Shown here: positions 1-5,178 of the stretch, one piece after another | Numbering within the stretch: position 1 is the first letter of the stretch | Layout of the letters: every line of letters begins with the position of its first letter | DNA from: Verrucomicrobiota bacterium | GTDB lineage: Bacteria > Verrucomicrobiota > Verrucomicrobiia > Opitutales > Opitutaceae | NCBI GenBank assembly: GCA_030832235.1 | Contig: JAURJO010000498.1 | Location: 1-5,178 of the forward strand | Length of the DNA stretch: 5,178 nt | Reading direction: 5' to 3' | Notes under the pieces: generated by a model | What the model saw: only the letters and a program-made list of their open reading frames with translations | What the model was told of the DNA's origin: nothing | The model's database searches: none | Made by a program: the position numbers and the translations under genes

Positions 1-563
1 CACTCGGCGACTACCTCCCGTCCGAACGGACTCGACCCGCCCCATTCCGCCCCGCGGGGATCCGTGGAGGAGTCGGCGGCGTCGTTGTTCAGCATGTGGT
101 TGAGTCCGATCATGCGGACGCCGAGGGCATGGAACTTGGCGACGTTGGCGGCATCACGACCGAGGGAGTAGGCGTTCTCGAGACTGAGATAGATCGCGCG
201 TCGCCCCGCGCGCTGCAGCGCGGGACCGTCGTTGGCCGTCAAGGCCAGCCCGGCTTGAGTCGCGTTCAGCCGGAGCACCTCGTGCGCTCGCTCGAGGCAG
301 GACACCGCGCGCGCGTGGGCCGTGGCCAGGCCCTCCGGCGTGCGCGCGGCCTGGCCGACGTATACCGCAAAAACCGCGCCGGCCAATCCGCCTTCCGCCA
401 TGCGCGGCAGATCGCATTGGCTGCCGTCGTCCGCGAACGCATGCCGTGTCGCGAAATCCCAGCCGGGCCGCATGAACCGCGCCGTCGGCGTGTCGAGGTG
501 CGTGTCGAGCGTGAACCAGCGCTCGTGGAGCGCCCGGGCGTGGGCGAAATCCGACGTGCTCAA
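1..563 (-). CDS. Peptidase M19 (membrane/renal dipeptidase family), N-terminal part, cut by window edge
   Basis: The first 187 codons are present; the 3' end lies off the left edge. M19 enzymes are binuclear zinc hydrolases that cleave dipeptides, often accepting a D-residue at the C-terminal position. Visible in the sequence are the metal-binding HxD in DTHLDTP (H22, D24), the region of the metal-bridging glutamate in LSLENAYSLG (E129), the GLNH segment (153-156) and NNDAADSSTDP followed by SPFGRE (159-183), all typical of the M19 subfamily with ENxYxxG in place of EGG. Family members are roughly 350-420 residues, so about half is seen and the later His ligands are outside. The start is TTG at 563-561: the next in-frame ATG is codon 31, beyond the HxD motif, and a purine-rich run precedes the TTG. 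An in-frame GTG at 587-585 is an alternative. No signal peptide is evident, so a cytoplasmic location is inferred. The TTG overlaps the ygiQ stop as TTGA, implying co-transcription and coupling. Substrate is not deducible. Confidence 0.88.
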   Translation of the reverse strand, partial: MSTSDFAHARALHERWFTLDTHLDTPTARFMRPGWDFATRHAFADDGSQCDLPRMAEGGLAGAVFAVYVGQAARTPEGLATAHARAVSCLERAHEVLRLNATQAGLALTANDGPALQRAGRRAIYLSLENAYSLGRDAANVAKFHALGVRMIGLNHMLNNDAADSSTDPRGAEWGGSSPFGREVVAE

Positions 564-2572
564 TGCTTCTTTCCCCGTCGGAACCACGGCTTTTTCGGCG
601 GCGGGGGCGGCGGCAATCCGCCGCAGTCCATCATGTCCTCCGCCATCATCGCGTCCTTGGCCGAGCCGCCGCCGAGCAATTTGGCGGCCGCGTCGCCGAG
701 GCCGAGACGCTTCATGGTGCTGCGCAATGCGCCGCGCATCTCGGGCTTGTACCAGAAAAAGAAACTTCGCTGCTCCTGCTTCTCCTCCGGGCTGCGCGCG
801 ACGCAGACGGGCTTGCCGTCGTAGGGGTGTACGCCGGTCGCGTAGATCTCCGTGGCGACGGTCATCGGCGTCGGCGTGAAGTCCTGCACCTGTTCGAGCT
901 TGAAGCCGAGCTCCTTGGTCTCGACCGCGAGGTTGGCCATGTCCTTGGCCTGCGATCCCGGGTGCGAGCTGATGAAGTAAGGGATGATCTGCAGCTGCGC
1001 CTTGCCGATCCGCTTCTTCGCGGCGTCGAACTTCTCCTTGAAGCGGTGGAAGTACCGGAATGACGGCTTGCGCATCACGCGCAGCACGTCGTCCGAGGTG
1101 TGCTCGGGCGCGACCTTGAGCCGGCCCGAGACATGGTGCTCGACGAGCTCGTCGACGTACCGGTCGTGGCTCGCCTTCTCCGCGCCCTCCGCGTGCTTGT
1201 GCAGGAACAGGTCGTAACGGATGCCGCTCGTCACGAACGCGTGCTTCACGCCCGGCGTCTCGCGGACCGATTTGTAGATGTCGAGCAGCGCCGTATGGTC
1301 GGTGTCGAGATTGCGGCAGACATCGGGCCAGATGCAGCTGGGACGGACGCATTCGTCGCAGATCCACTGCTCCTTGCCCTTCATCTTGTACATGTTGGCC
1401 GACGGGCCGCCGAGGTCGCTGATCGTGCCCCGGAAATCCGGCATCTGTTTGATCTGCTCCACCTCGCGCAGGATGCTCGCCTTGCTGCGGCTCGCGACGA
1501 ACTTCCCTTGGTGCGCGGAGATCGTGCAGAAGCTGCATCCGCCGAAGCACCCGCGGTGCATGTTCACCGAATGCTTGATCATCTCGTACGCCGGGATCGG
1601 CCCGCGCTTGCGGTAGCGCGGATGCGGCAGGCGCGTGTAAGGAAGCGCGAAACTGCCGTCGATCTGCTCCTCCGTCATCGTCGGGAACGGCGGGTTGATG
1701 ACGAGCAGTCGGTCACCGTTGAGCTGAAGCAGGCGCCGGGCCTTCACCCGATTGGACTCCACCTCAATCTGCCGGAAATTTGACGAATACAGCTGGCGGT
1801 CCGCGACGCACTCGTCGTGCGAGTGCAGGATGTGGTCCTCCCAATTCTGGTTCTTCGGCGGCGGCGCACCCGGAGGCATCAGGACCGCGTTCTGCGGGAT
1901 GGTGCGCAATGAGGAGAACGGAACGCCGCGCCGCATCAGCCGGATGATCTCGAGGAGCGGAAGCTCGCCCATGCCGTACACCAGCATGTCGGCGCCGCTC
2001 TCGAGCAGGATGCCGGGCTTCAGGGTGTCGGACCAGTAATCGAAATGCGTGACGCGCCGCAGGCTCGCCTCGATGCCGCCGAGCAGGACCGGCACATCGG
2101 GGTAAAGCTGCTTGAGGATGCGGGAATAGACGGTGGCCGCATAGTCGGGCCGGAAACCGTGTTCTCCACCCGGGGTGTAGGCGTCCTGGCTGCGGAGCTT
2201 CTTGGCCGCGGTGTAGCGGTTCACCATCGAGTCCATGCAGCCGGAAGTGACGCCAAAGAACAGACGCGGCGCGCCCAGCTTGCGGAAGTCGCGCAGGTCG
2301 TCGCGCCAATTGGGCTGCGGAACGATCGCTACCTTCAGGCCTTCACGCTCGATGATGCGGCCCACGACGGCGGTGCCGAAGGCCGGATGGTCGACGTAGG
2401 CGTCACCGGAAATGATGATGACATCGACCTGGCCCCAGCCGCGGGCGTCCAACTCGTCCCGGGTGGTGGGCAGCCAGCGACGGGAGTCCCAGATGGCTTC
2501 GCCGGAAGGTTGGGTGATGGGGGCGGATTGCACGCGGGCGCCGAAGGGTGACCGGGACGCGCGGCGGCGCAA
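560..2572 (-). CDS. ygiQ: YgiQ family radical SAM protein
   Basis: Complete protein of 670 codons, somewhat shorter than E. coli YgiQ (about 740). The family consists of radical SAM iron-sulfur proteins whose reaction is not established, so no substrate is assigned. The N-terminal domain (about 34-230) carries SGDAYVDHPAFG (55-66), FFGVTSGCMDSMVNRYT (105-121), LLGGIEASLRR (163-173) and HFDYWSD (176-182). The radical SAM cluster motif CxxxCxxC is C342, C346 and C349 in RGCFGGCSFC. It is followed by ISDLGGPSANMY (384-395) and a second cysteine group, C405, C408, C413 and C419, before NLDTDHT; the last three match positions I recall as conserved in YgiQ and could bind a further metal centre. GRLKVAPEH (483-491) and the FTPTPMTVATEIYATG segment (565-580) complete the family pattern. 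The C-terminus is six prolines (654-659) and a basic tail. The start is uncertain: TTG 2572 is the first start codon after an in-frame TGA (2581-2579), GTG 2533 is an alternative, and neither has a clear Shine-Dalgarno. Family similarity begins near residue 30. Transcribed divergently from nuoA; the downstream dipeptidase overlaps its stop. Confidence 0.95.
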   Translation of the reverse strand: MRRRASRSPFGARVQSAPITQPSGEAIWDSRRWLPTTRDELDARGWGQVDVIIISGDAYVDHPAFGTAVVGRIIEREGLKVAIVPQPNWRDDLRDFRKLGAPRLFFGVTSGCMDSMVNRYTAAKKLRSQDAYTPGGEHGFRPDYAATVYSRILKQLYPDVPVLLGGIEASLRRVTHFDYWSDTLKPGILLESGADMLVYGMGELPLLEIIRLMRRGVPFSSLRTIPQNAVLMPPGAPPPKNQNWEDHILHSHDECVADRQLYSSNFRQIEVESNRVKARRLLQLNGDRLLVINPPFPTMTEEQIDGSFALPYTRLPHPRYRKRGPIPAYEMIKHSVNMHRGCFGGCSFCTISAHQGKFVASRSKASILREVEQIKQMPDFRGTISDLGGPSANMYKMKGKEQWICDECVRPSCIWPDVCRNLDTDHTALLDIYKSVRETPGVKHAFVTSGIRYDLFLHKHAEGAEKASHDRYVDELVEHHVSGRLKVAPEHTSDDVLRVMRKPSFRYFHRFKEKFDAAKKRIGKAQLQIIPYFISSHPGSQAKDMANLAVETKELGFKLEQVQDFTPTPMTVATEIYATGVHPYDGKPVCVARSPEEKQEQRSFFFWYKPEMRGALRSTMKRLGLGDAAAKLLGGGSAKDAMMAEDMMDCGGLPPPPPPKKPWFRRGKKH
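566..576 (-). promoter_or_regulatory. Purine-rich ribosome binding site of the M19 dipeptidase gene
   Basis: On the minus strand GGGGAAAGAAG ends two bases before the TTG at 563. Its G-rich part lies about eight bases upstream of that codon, a normal Shine-Dalgarno distance, though the match to the consensus is imperfect. It sits inside the last codons of ygiQ, where it also encodes the basic tail, and it supports TTG 563 as the start. Confidence 0.5.
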
Positions 2573-2774
2573 GCGTGCTCATGCGGGACGATCAACGCGT
2601 GGTTGCAGAAAACCGTTTGAGTTCACCGTGCGCGGCTGTTTTTAGAGTGCTGACGCGCGACGCTGGGCGCGTCGACCCCACCCCACGACAAAAGATGCGG
2701 CCTGTTCGCCAAGTCTGGTGCACTGAAGCGCGTTGAGCGCGCCGTACCGCATCGCACCCTCACCCCGGACCACG
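2573..2774. promoter_or_regulatory. Divergent intergenic region between ygiQ and nuoA
   Basis: About 200 bases separate the two divergent start codons, so promoters for ygiQ (leftward) and the nuo operon (rightward) should lie here. The stretch around 2601-2645 is richer in A and T than its surroundings and holds a five-T run (2639-2643). For the rightward direction TTGAGT (2617-2622) matches four of six bases of a -35 box, but the sequence 17-18 bases downstream is a poor -10. For the leftward direction TCTAAA, on the complement near 2642-2647, resembles a -10 without a good -35. Neither is convincing, and the organism's promoter consensus may differ. No small gene, tRNA or clear terminator is visible. 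The region is inferred to be regulatory from position only. Confidence 0.45.
2652..2673. repeat. Perfect 7-bp inverted repeat in the ygiQ-nuoA intergenic region
   Basis: GACGCGC (2652-2658) and GCGCGTC (2667-2673) are exact reverse complements separated by eight bases. No T-run follows on either strand, so it is not a typical intrinsic terminator. It lies about 100 bases before nuoA and 80 before ygiQ, a plausible place for an operator or a leader hairpin. In DNA this GC-rich a 7-bp repeat built of CG steps can arise by chance. Confidence 0.35.
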
Positions 2775-3146
2775 ATGCGCGACCAACCCTACGCCTTCCT
2801 CGCGCTTTTCGCGTTGGTCGCGGTGGCGATCCCGCTCCTCCTCCTCGGCGTCGCACAGCTGTGGTTCCGTCTCTTCCAACCGGCCAAGCCCGGCGAAGAG
2901 AAGAACGCCGTCTACGAGTGCGGCGTGAAGCCGACGGGCGACTCGTGGATCCAGTTCAAGGCCCACTATTACCTCTACGCGATCCTGTTCCTGATCTTCG
3001 ACGTGGAGGTGCTGTTCCTGCTGCCGTTCGCGGTGGCGTTCAGCGGTCTGCCAGCCGGCGCGCTGCTCGCGATGCTGGTGTTCATCTTGCTGTTGGCTGA
3101 GGGCCTGGTCTGGGCCTGGGCCCGCGGTCACCTGGAGTGGAAATGA
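2775..3146 (+). CDS. nuoA: NADH-quinone oxidoreductase subunit A
   Basis: Small membrane subunit (123 residues) of complex I, at the junction of the peripheral and membrane arms in the cytoplasmic membrane. Three hydrophobic helices are visible, about residues 6-33, 64-86 and 93-117. The loop between the first two has the family pattern YECGVKPTG (47-55), with C49 corresponding to the reactive loop cysteine of mitochondrial ND3. Helix 2 holds the hallmark ILFLIFDVEVLFL, with acidic D76 and E78 used in coupling quinone chemistry to proton movement. The ATG at 2775 is chosen because the protein then begins MRDQPYAF directly before helix 1, as NuoA proteins usually do. An in-frame TTG at 2733 would add 14 residues with no hydrophobic or conserved content. 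The ribosome site is weak (GGA at 2767-2769). First gene of the nuo operon; its stop is one base before nuoB. Confidence 0.95.
   Translation: MRDQPYAFLALFALVAVAIPLLLLGVAQLWFRLFQPAKPGEEKNAVYECGVKPTGDSWIQFKAHYYLYAILFLIFDVEVLFLLPFAVAFSGLPAGALLAMLVFILLLAEGLVWAWARGHLEWK
3134..3137 (+). promoter_or_regulatory. Ribosome binding site of nuoB
   Basis: GGAG lies inside the last codons of nuoA, ten bases before the ATG at 3148. It fixes that start and fits translation linked to nuoA, whose stop is one base upstream of the ATG. Confidence 0.55.
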
Positions 3147-3147
3147 C

Positions 3148-3804
3148 ATGAGCGACGCCACTCCCTTCCCCGCCCCCGCCGCTCCGGAAATCTCCGCCGC
3201 GGAACGCGACGAACTGCGACGCCACGGCATTCTGCTCACCAGCCTTGAGGAGCTCTACAATTGGGGCCGCAGCAATTCCGTCTGGCCGCTGCAGTTCGGC
3301 CTCGCGTGCTGTGCGATCGAGATGATCGCCGCGTCGATGGCCCGCTTCGACATCGCGCGCTTCGGCTCCGAGGTCTTTCGCCCGTCGCCACGCCAGGCCG
3401 ACCTTCTGATCGTGTCGGGCACGGTCACCAAGAAAATGGCGCCGCAGGTCGTGCGTCTCTGGAACCAGATGCCGGAGCCGAAATACTGCATCGCGATGGG
3501 TGCCTGCGCGATCTCGGGTGGCCCGTTCAAGCAGGGCTACAACGTCCTCAAGGGCATCGACCGTTTCATCCCCGTGGACGTCTACATCCCTGGCTGCCCG
3601 CCGCGGCCGGAGGCTCTGCTCCACGGGCTGATGCAGCTGCAGGAACAGATCCGCGCGCAAAAGATCTCCGGCCCCGAAGCCCCGCGCCACCTGCGACCTG
3701 AGGCCTCCGGCGAGTTTCCGGTGCCCGAGTTCGGCGGGAGCGACCTTGTGCCGCCCCGGAATCCGGCCGTCTGGCAGCCGCCCACCATCGTCCGCACCGA
3801 GTGA
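3148..3804 (+). CDS. nuoB: NADH-quinone oxidoreductase subunit B (cluster N2 subunit)
   Basis: Peripheral-arm subunit (218 residues) that holds the terminal [4Fe-4S] cluster N2, which passes electrons to quinone at the NuoB/NuoD interface. The four ligands are visible: the tandem pair C54-C55 in GLACCAIEM, C120 in MGACAISGG and C150 in IPGCPPRPEAL. Other family blocks are RFGSEVFRPSPRQADLLIVSGTVTKKMAP (72-99), RLWNQMPEPKY (103-113) and YNVLKGIDRFIPVDVYIPGC (131-150). The core ends near residue 173 (QEQIRAQKI). A proline-rich tail of about 45 residues follows, within the length range of longer NuoB proteins but low in recognisable motifs. The first 20 residues are Ala/Pro-rich and probably disordered. 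The gene starts one base after nuoA and ends three bases before nuoC. Confidence 0.97.
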   Translation: MSDATPFPAPAAPEISAAERDELRRHGILLTSLEELYNWGRSNSVWPLQFGLACCAIEMIAASMARFDIARFGSEVFRPSPRQADLLIVSGTVTKKMAPQVVRLWNQMPEPKYCIAMGACAISGGPFKQGYNVLKGIDRFIPVDVYIPGCPPRPEALLHGLMQLQEQIRAQKISGPEAPRHLRPEASGEFPVPEFGGSDLVPPRNPAVWQPPTIVRTE

Positions 3805-3807
3805 CGC

Positions 3808-4482
3808 ATGGAAACCCCCGAACAGATTCGTGAACGCATCCTCGCCCGGTTCCCCGGCGCCGAGGTGAACGTCGTCACGAATCCCGGGCCGGCCGCGCAG
3901 CATTCGCTCCTCCTCGGGGCCGCGCACGCCGTGGCCATCGCGGTGTTTTTGCGCGACGATCCCGTGCTGCGGCTCGACACCTGCTCCAACGTCACCGGCG
4001 TCGACTGGCTCGACCGTGAAATCGTGGAAACCGTGCGCAAGCCGCTCCCGACCGAGCCCGGCTCCGATCCGGCCGCCCCGGCCAGGATCCTAGAGGAAAA
4101 GATCAAACGGCTTGTGCCCGGACATCTCGAGGTCGTTTACCACCTTTACTCCGTGGCCCTGAAGCAGGGCCCGGTGATCCTGCGTCTCCGCACCTTCGAT
4201 CGTGGCGCCAATGTCACTCTGCCCTCGCTCACTCCGGTCTGGCGCGCCTGCGAGTTCCAGGAGCGCGAGGTGTTCGACCTCTACGGCGTGAAGTTCACCG
4301 GCCACCCGGACCTCCGCCGGATCCTGATGTGGGACGAGTTCCAGCATCACCCGATGCGGAAGGACTACGTCGAACCCGACGACTACGAGTGGGAACCGAC
4401 GCCACACGACGCGGTGTTGGACAAGGCCCGCCGGCATTACCCCGCCACGCCCGCGGCGCCGCAGGAGGGAGCCGCCCCGTGA
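3808..4482 (+). CDS. nuoC: NADH-quinone oxidoreductase subunit C
   Basis: Peripheral-arm subunit (224 residues; 30-kDa subunit family) that packs against NuoD in the quinone-reducing module; it has no redox centre. The family signature is clear at 148-187: CEFQEREVFDLYGVKF, then GHPDLRRIL and the HHPMRKDY ending, with the conserved ExExFDxxG and GHP. Upstream, CSNVTGVDW (59-67) and LEVVYHLYSVAL (107-118) match the N-terminal alpha/beta part. Between these blocks lie about 39 residues where many NuoC proteins have only a short turn, a lineage-type insertion (see findings). The tail after residue 212 is Ala/Pro-rich. Unlike in enterobacteria, it is not fused to NuoD. The ATG at 3808 follows the nuoB stop after three bases with only a weak GAG upstream, so reinitiation after nuoB is likely. 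Its stop overlaps the nuoD start. Confidence 0.95.
   Translation: METPEQIRERILARFPGAEVNVVTNPGPAAQHSLLLGAAHAVAIAVFLRDDPVLRLDTCSNVTGVDWLDREIVETVRKPLPTEPGSDPAAPARILEEKIKRLVPGHLEVVYHLYSVALKQGPVILRLRTFDRGANVTLPSLTPVWRACEFQEREVFDLYGVKFTGHPDLRRILMWDEFQHHPMRKDYVEPDDYEWEPTPHDAVLDKARRHYPATPAAPQEGAAP
4464..4469 (+). promoter_or_regulatory. Strong ribosome binding site of nuoD
   Basis: GGAGGG, within the 3' end of nuoC, lies nine bases before the GTG at 4479. It is the best Shine-Dalgarno match in the window. It decides in favour of this GTG over later in-frame codons such as GTG 4539 and ATG 4578. Confidence 0.75.
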
Positions 4483-5178
4483 GCGCCGCCGGTGAACTCG
4501 GGGGCCTTTCCGCCGCGCCCGGCACGACGGTCCGCTCGGTGAACGACCCGTTCCACGGCGACCTGCTCGAGGTTTCGATGGGGCCGCACCACCCGTCGAC
4601 CCACGGGGTGTTCCGCATGATGGTGACGCTCGACGGCGAGACCATCGTGAAGCTGAAGCCGGTCTTCGGCTACCTGCACCGCAACCACGAGAAGCTCGGC
4701 GAGAACACCACCTACCTCGCGTCGATGCCGTACACCGACCGGCTCGATTACCTGAACTCGATGACGAACAACTGGGCCTACGCGCTCGCCGTCGAGAAGC
4801 TCGCCGGCCAGCCGGTCCCGGAGCGCGCCGAGTACCTCCGCATCATCCTCGCCGAGCTCACCCGCCTGCTGAACCACACCTGCCTCGCGGGTTTCCTGCT
4901 GCAGGACACCGGCTGCTCGGGCACGCCGCTCATGTACGCCTTTCGCGAGCGCGAGTACATCCTCGACCTGTTCGAGGCGCTCAGCGGCTCCCGCATGATG
5001 TGCAATTACCAGCGCTTCGGCGGCTGCCGGGTCGATCCCACGCCCGAGTGGCTCGCGGCGGCCGCGCGGCTGGTCGACGGCTACGGACGTTTTCTCGACG
5101 AGTACGAGGCGCTCATCACCGGCAACGAGATCCTGATGGCCCGCACGCAGGGCGTCGGGGTTTTGAGCCCCGACCTCG
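4479..5178 (+). CDS. nuoD: NADH-quinone oxidoreductase subunit D, 5' part, cut by window edge
   Basis: The first 233 codons of the 49-kDa subunit of complex I are present. The full protein is usually about 400 residues or slightly more, so the 3' end lies beyond the right edge. With NuoB it forms the quinone-binding cavity. Visible blocks are MGPHHPSTHG (34-43), GYLHRNHEKLGE (64-75), MPYTDRLDYLNSM (83-95), WAYALAVEKL (99-108), VPERAEYLRIILAELTRLLNH (113-133), YAFREREYILDLFE (153-166) and RFGGCRVD (179-186). H42 and Y91 correspond to bovine H59 and Y108, which contact the quinone head group, so the site looks intact. The GTG start overlaps the nuoC stop (GTGA) and has a strong ribosome site. 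The first 25 residues are poorly conserved. Cysteines at 135, 146, 175 and 183 are noted in the findings. It appears to be an active complex I subunit, not a hydrogenase large subunit, since no hydrogenase N-terminal CxxC nickel motif is present. Confidence 0.96.
   Translation, partial: MSAAGELGGLSAAPGTTVRSVNDPFHGDLLEVSMGPHHPSTHGVFRMMVTLDGETIVKLKPVFGYLHRNHEKLGENTTYLASMPYTDRLDYLNSMTNNWAYALAVEKLAGQPVPERAEYLRIILAELTRLLNHTCLAGFLLQDTGCSGTPLMYAFREREYILDLFEALSGSRMMCNYQRFGGCRVDPTPEWLAAAARLVDGYGRFLDEYEALITGNEILMARTQGVGVLSPDL

Noticed and set aside
96..824. Open frame of 242 codons on the plus strand across the M19 gene and the ygiQ 3' end
   Set aside because: It lies opposite two genes with clear family motifs, and its composition is that of a shadow frame.
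1100..1783. Open frame of 227 codons on the plus strand, opposite ygiQ
   Set aside because: It is antisense to the conserved radical SAM core and resembles no family I know.
2625..2645. Possible terminator: short CCG/CGG stem before a five-T run
   Set aside because: The stem is only three base pairs, and no gene on the plus strand ends just upstream.
2617..2646. Sigma-70 promoter for nuoA with TTGAGT as -35
   Set aside because: The sequence at the right spacing (TTTTAG or TTTAGA) matches only about half of the -10 consensus, so I do not call it as a defined promoter.
2733..2774. Upstream TTG start for nuoA adding 14 residues
   Set aside because: The extension is neither hydrophobic nor conserved, the TTG lies in a small palindrome loop, and the ATG at 2775 gives a normal NuoA N-terminus.
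3082..3927. Open frame of 281 codons on the minus strand, opposite nuoA-nuoC
   Set aside because: It is antisense to three clearly conserved nuo genes, is rich in Arg, Gly and Asp as expected for a GC-rich shadow frame, and has no recognisable domain.
4479..5178. NuoD-like gene as a [NiFe]-hydrogenase large subunit
   Set aside because: The nickel-binding CxxC near the N-terminus is absent, and the quinone-site His and Tyr plus the nuoABC context identify complex I.

Overview
This is a GC-rich bacterial window of ordinary chromosomal housekeeping DNA with two divergently transcribed gene groups. No mobile element, CRISPR array, rRNA or tRNA is visible. The nuoA-B-C-D order with separate nuoC and nuoD genes points to a respiring bacterium with a type-1 NADH:quinone oxidoreductase. 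The NuoC insertion, the style of NuoD and the GC-rich codon use suggest Verrucomicrobiota (Opitutales-like). That placement is from memory of family sequences and is only moderately confident.

Left half, minus strand (2572 down to 1): a complete YgiQ-family radical SAM protein (670 codons from a TTG start) is followed without a gap by the first 187 codons of a peptidase M19 (membrane/renal dipeptidase family) gene that runs off the left edge. The dipeptidase starts at a TTG that overlaps the ygiQ TGA stop (TTGA), so the two are probably one transcript with coupled translation.

Middle (2573-2774): a divergent intergenic region of about 200 bases that should hold promoters for both directions. 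It contains a short AT-richer patch and a perfect 7-bp inverted repeat, but no convincing sigma-70 promoter or terminator can be read by eye.

Right half, plus strand (2775 to 5178): nuoA, nuoB and nuoC are complete and the 5' part of nuoD runs off the right edge. Spacings are 1 base, 3 bases and a 4-base GTGA overlap, so this is a tightly packed operon start. NuoA is a membrane subunit at the junction of the two arms. NuoB carries the ligands of terminal cluster N2. NuoC and NuoD complete the quinone-reduction module, and NuoD shows the His and Tyr that bind the quinone head group. The remaining nuo genes presumably lie to the right.

I see no novel system here. The points worth a second look are modest: a polyproline run just upstream of the coupled ygiQ/dipeptidase junction, an uncertain ygiQ start with an out-of-frame ATG, a family-atypical insertion in NuoC, extra cysteines in NuoD and the intergenic inverted repeat.
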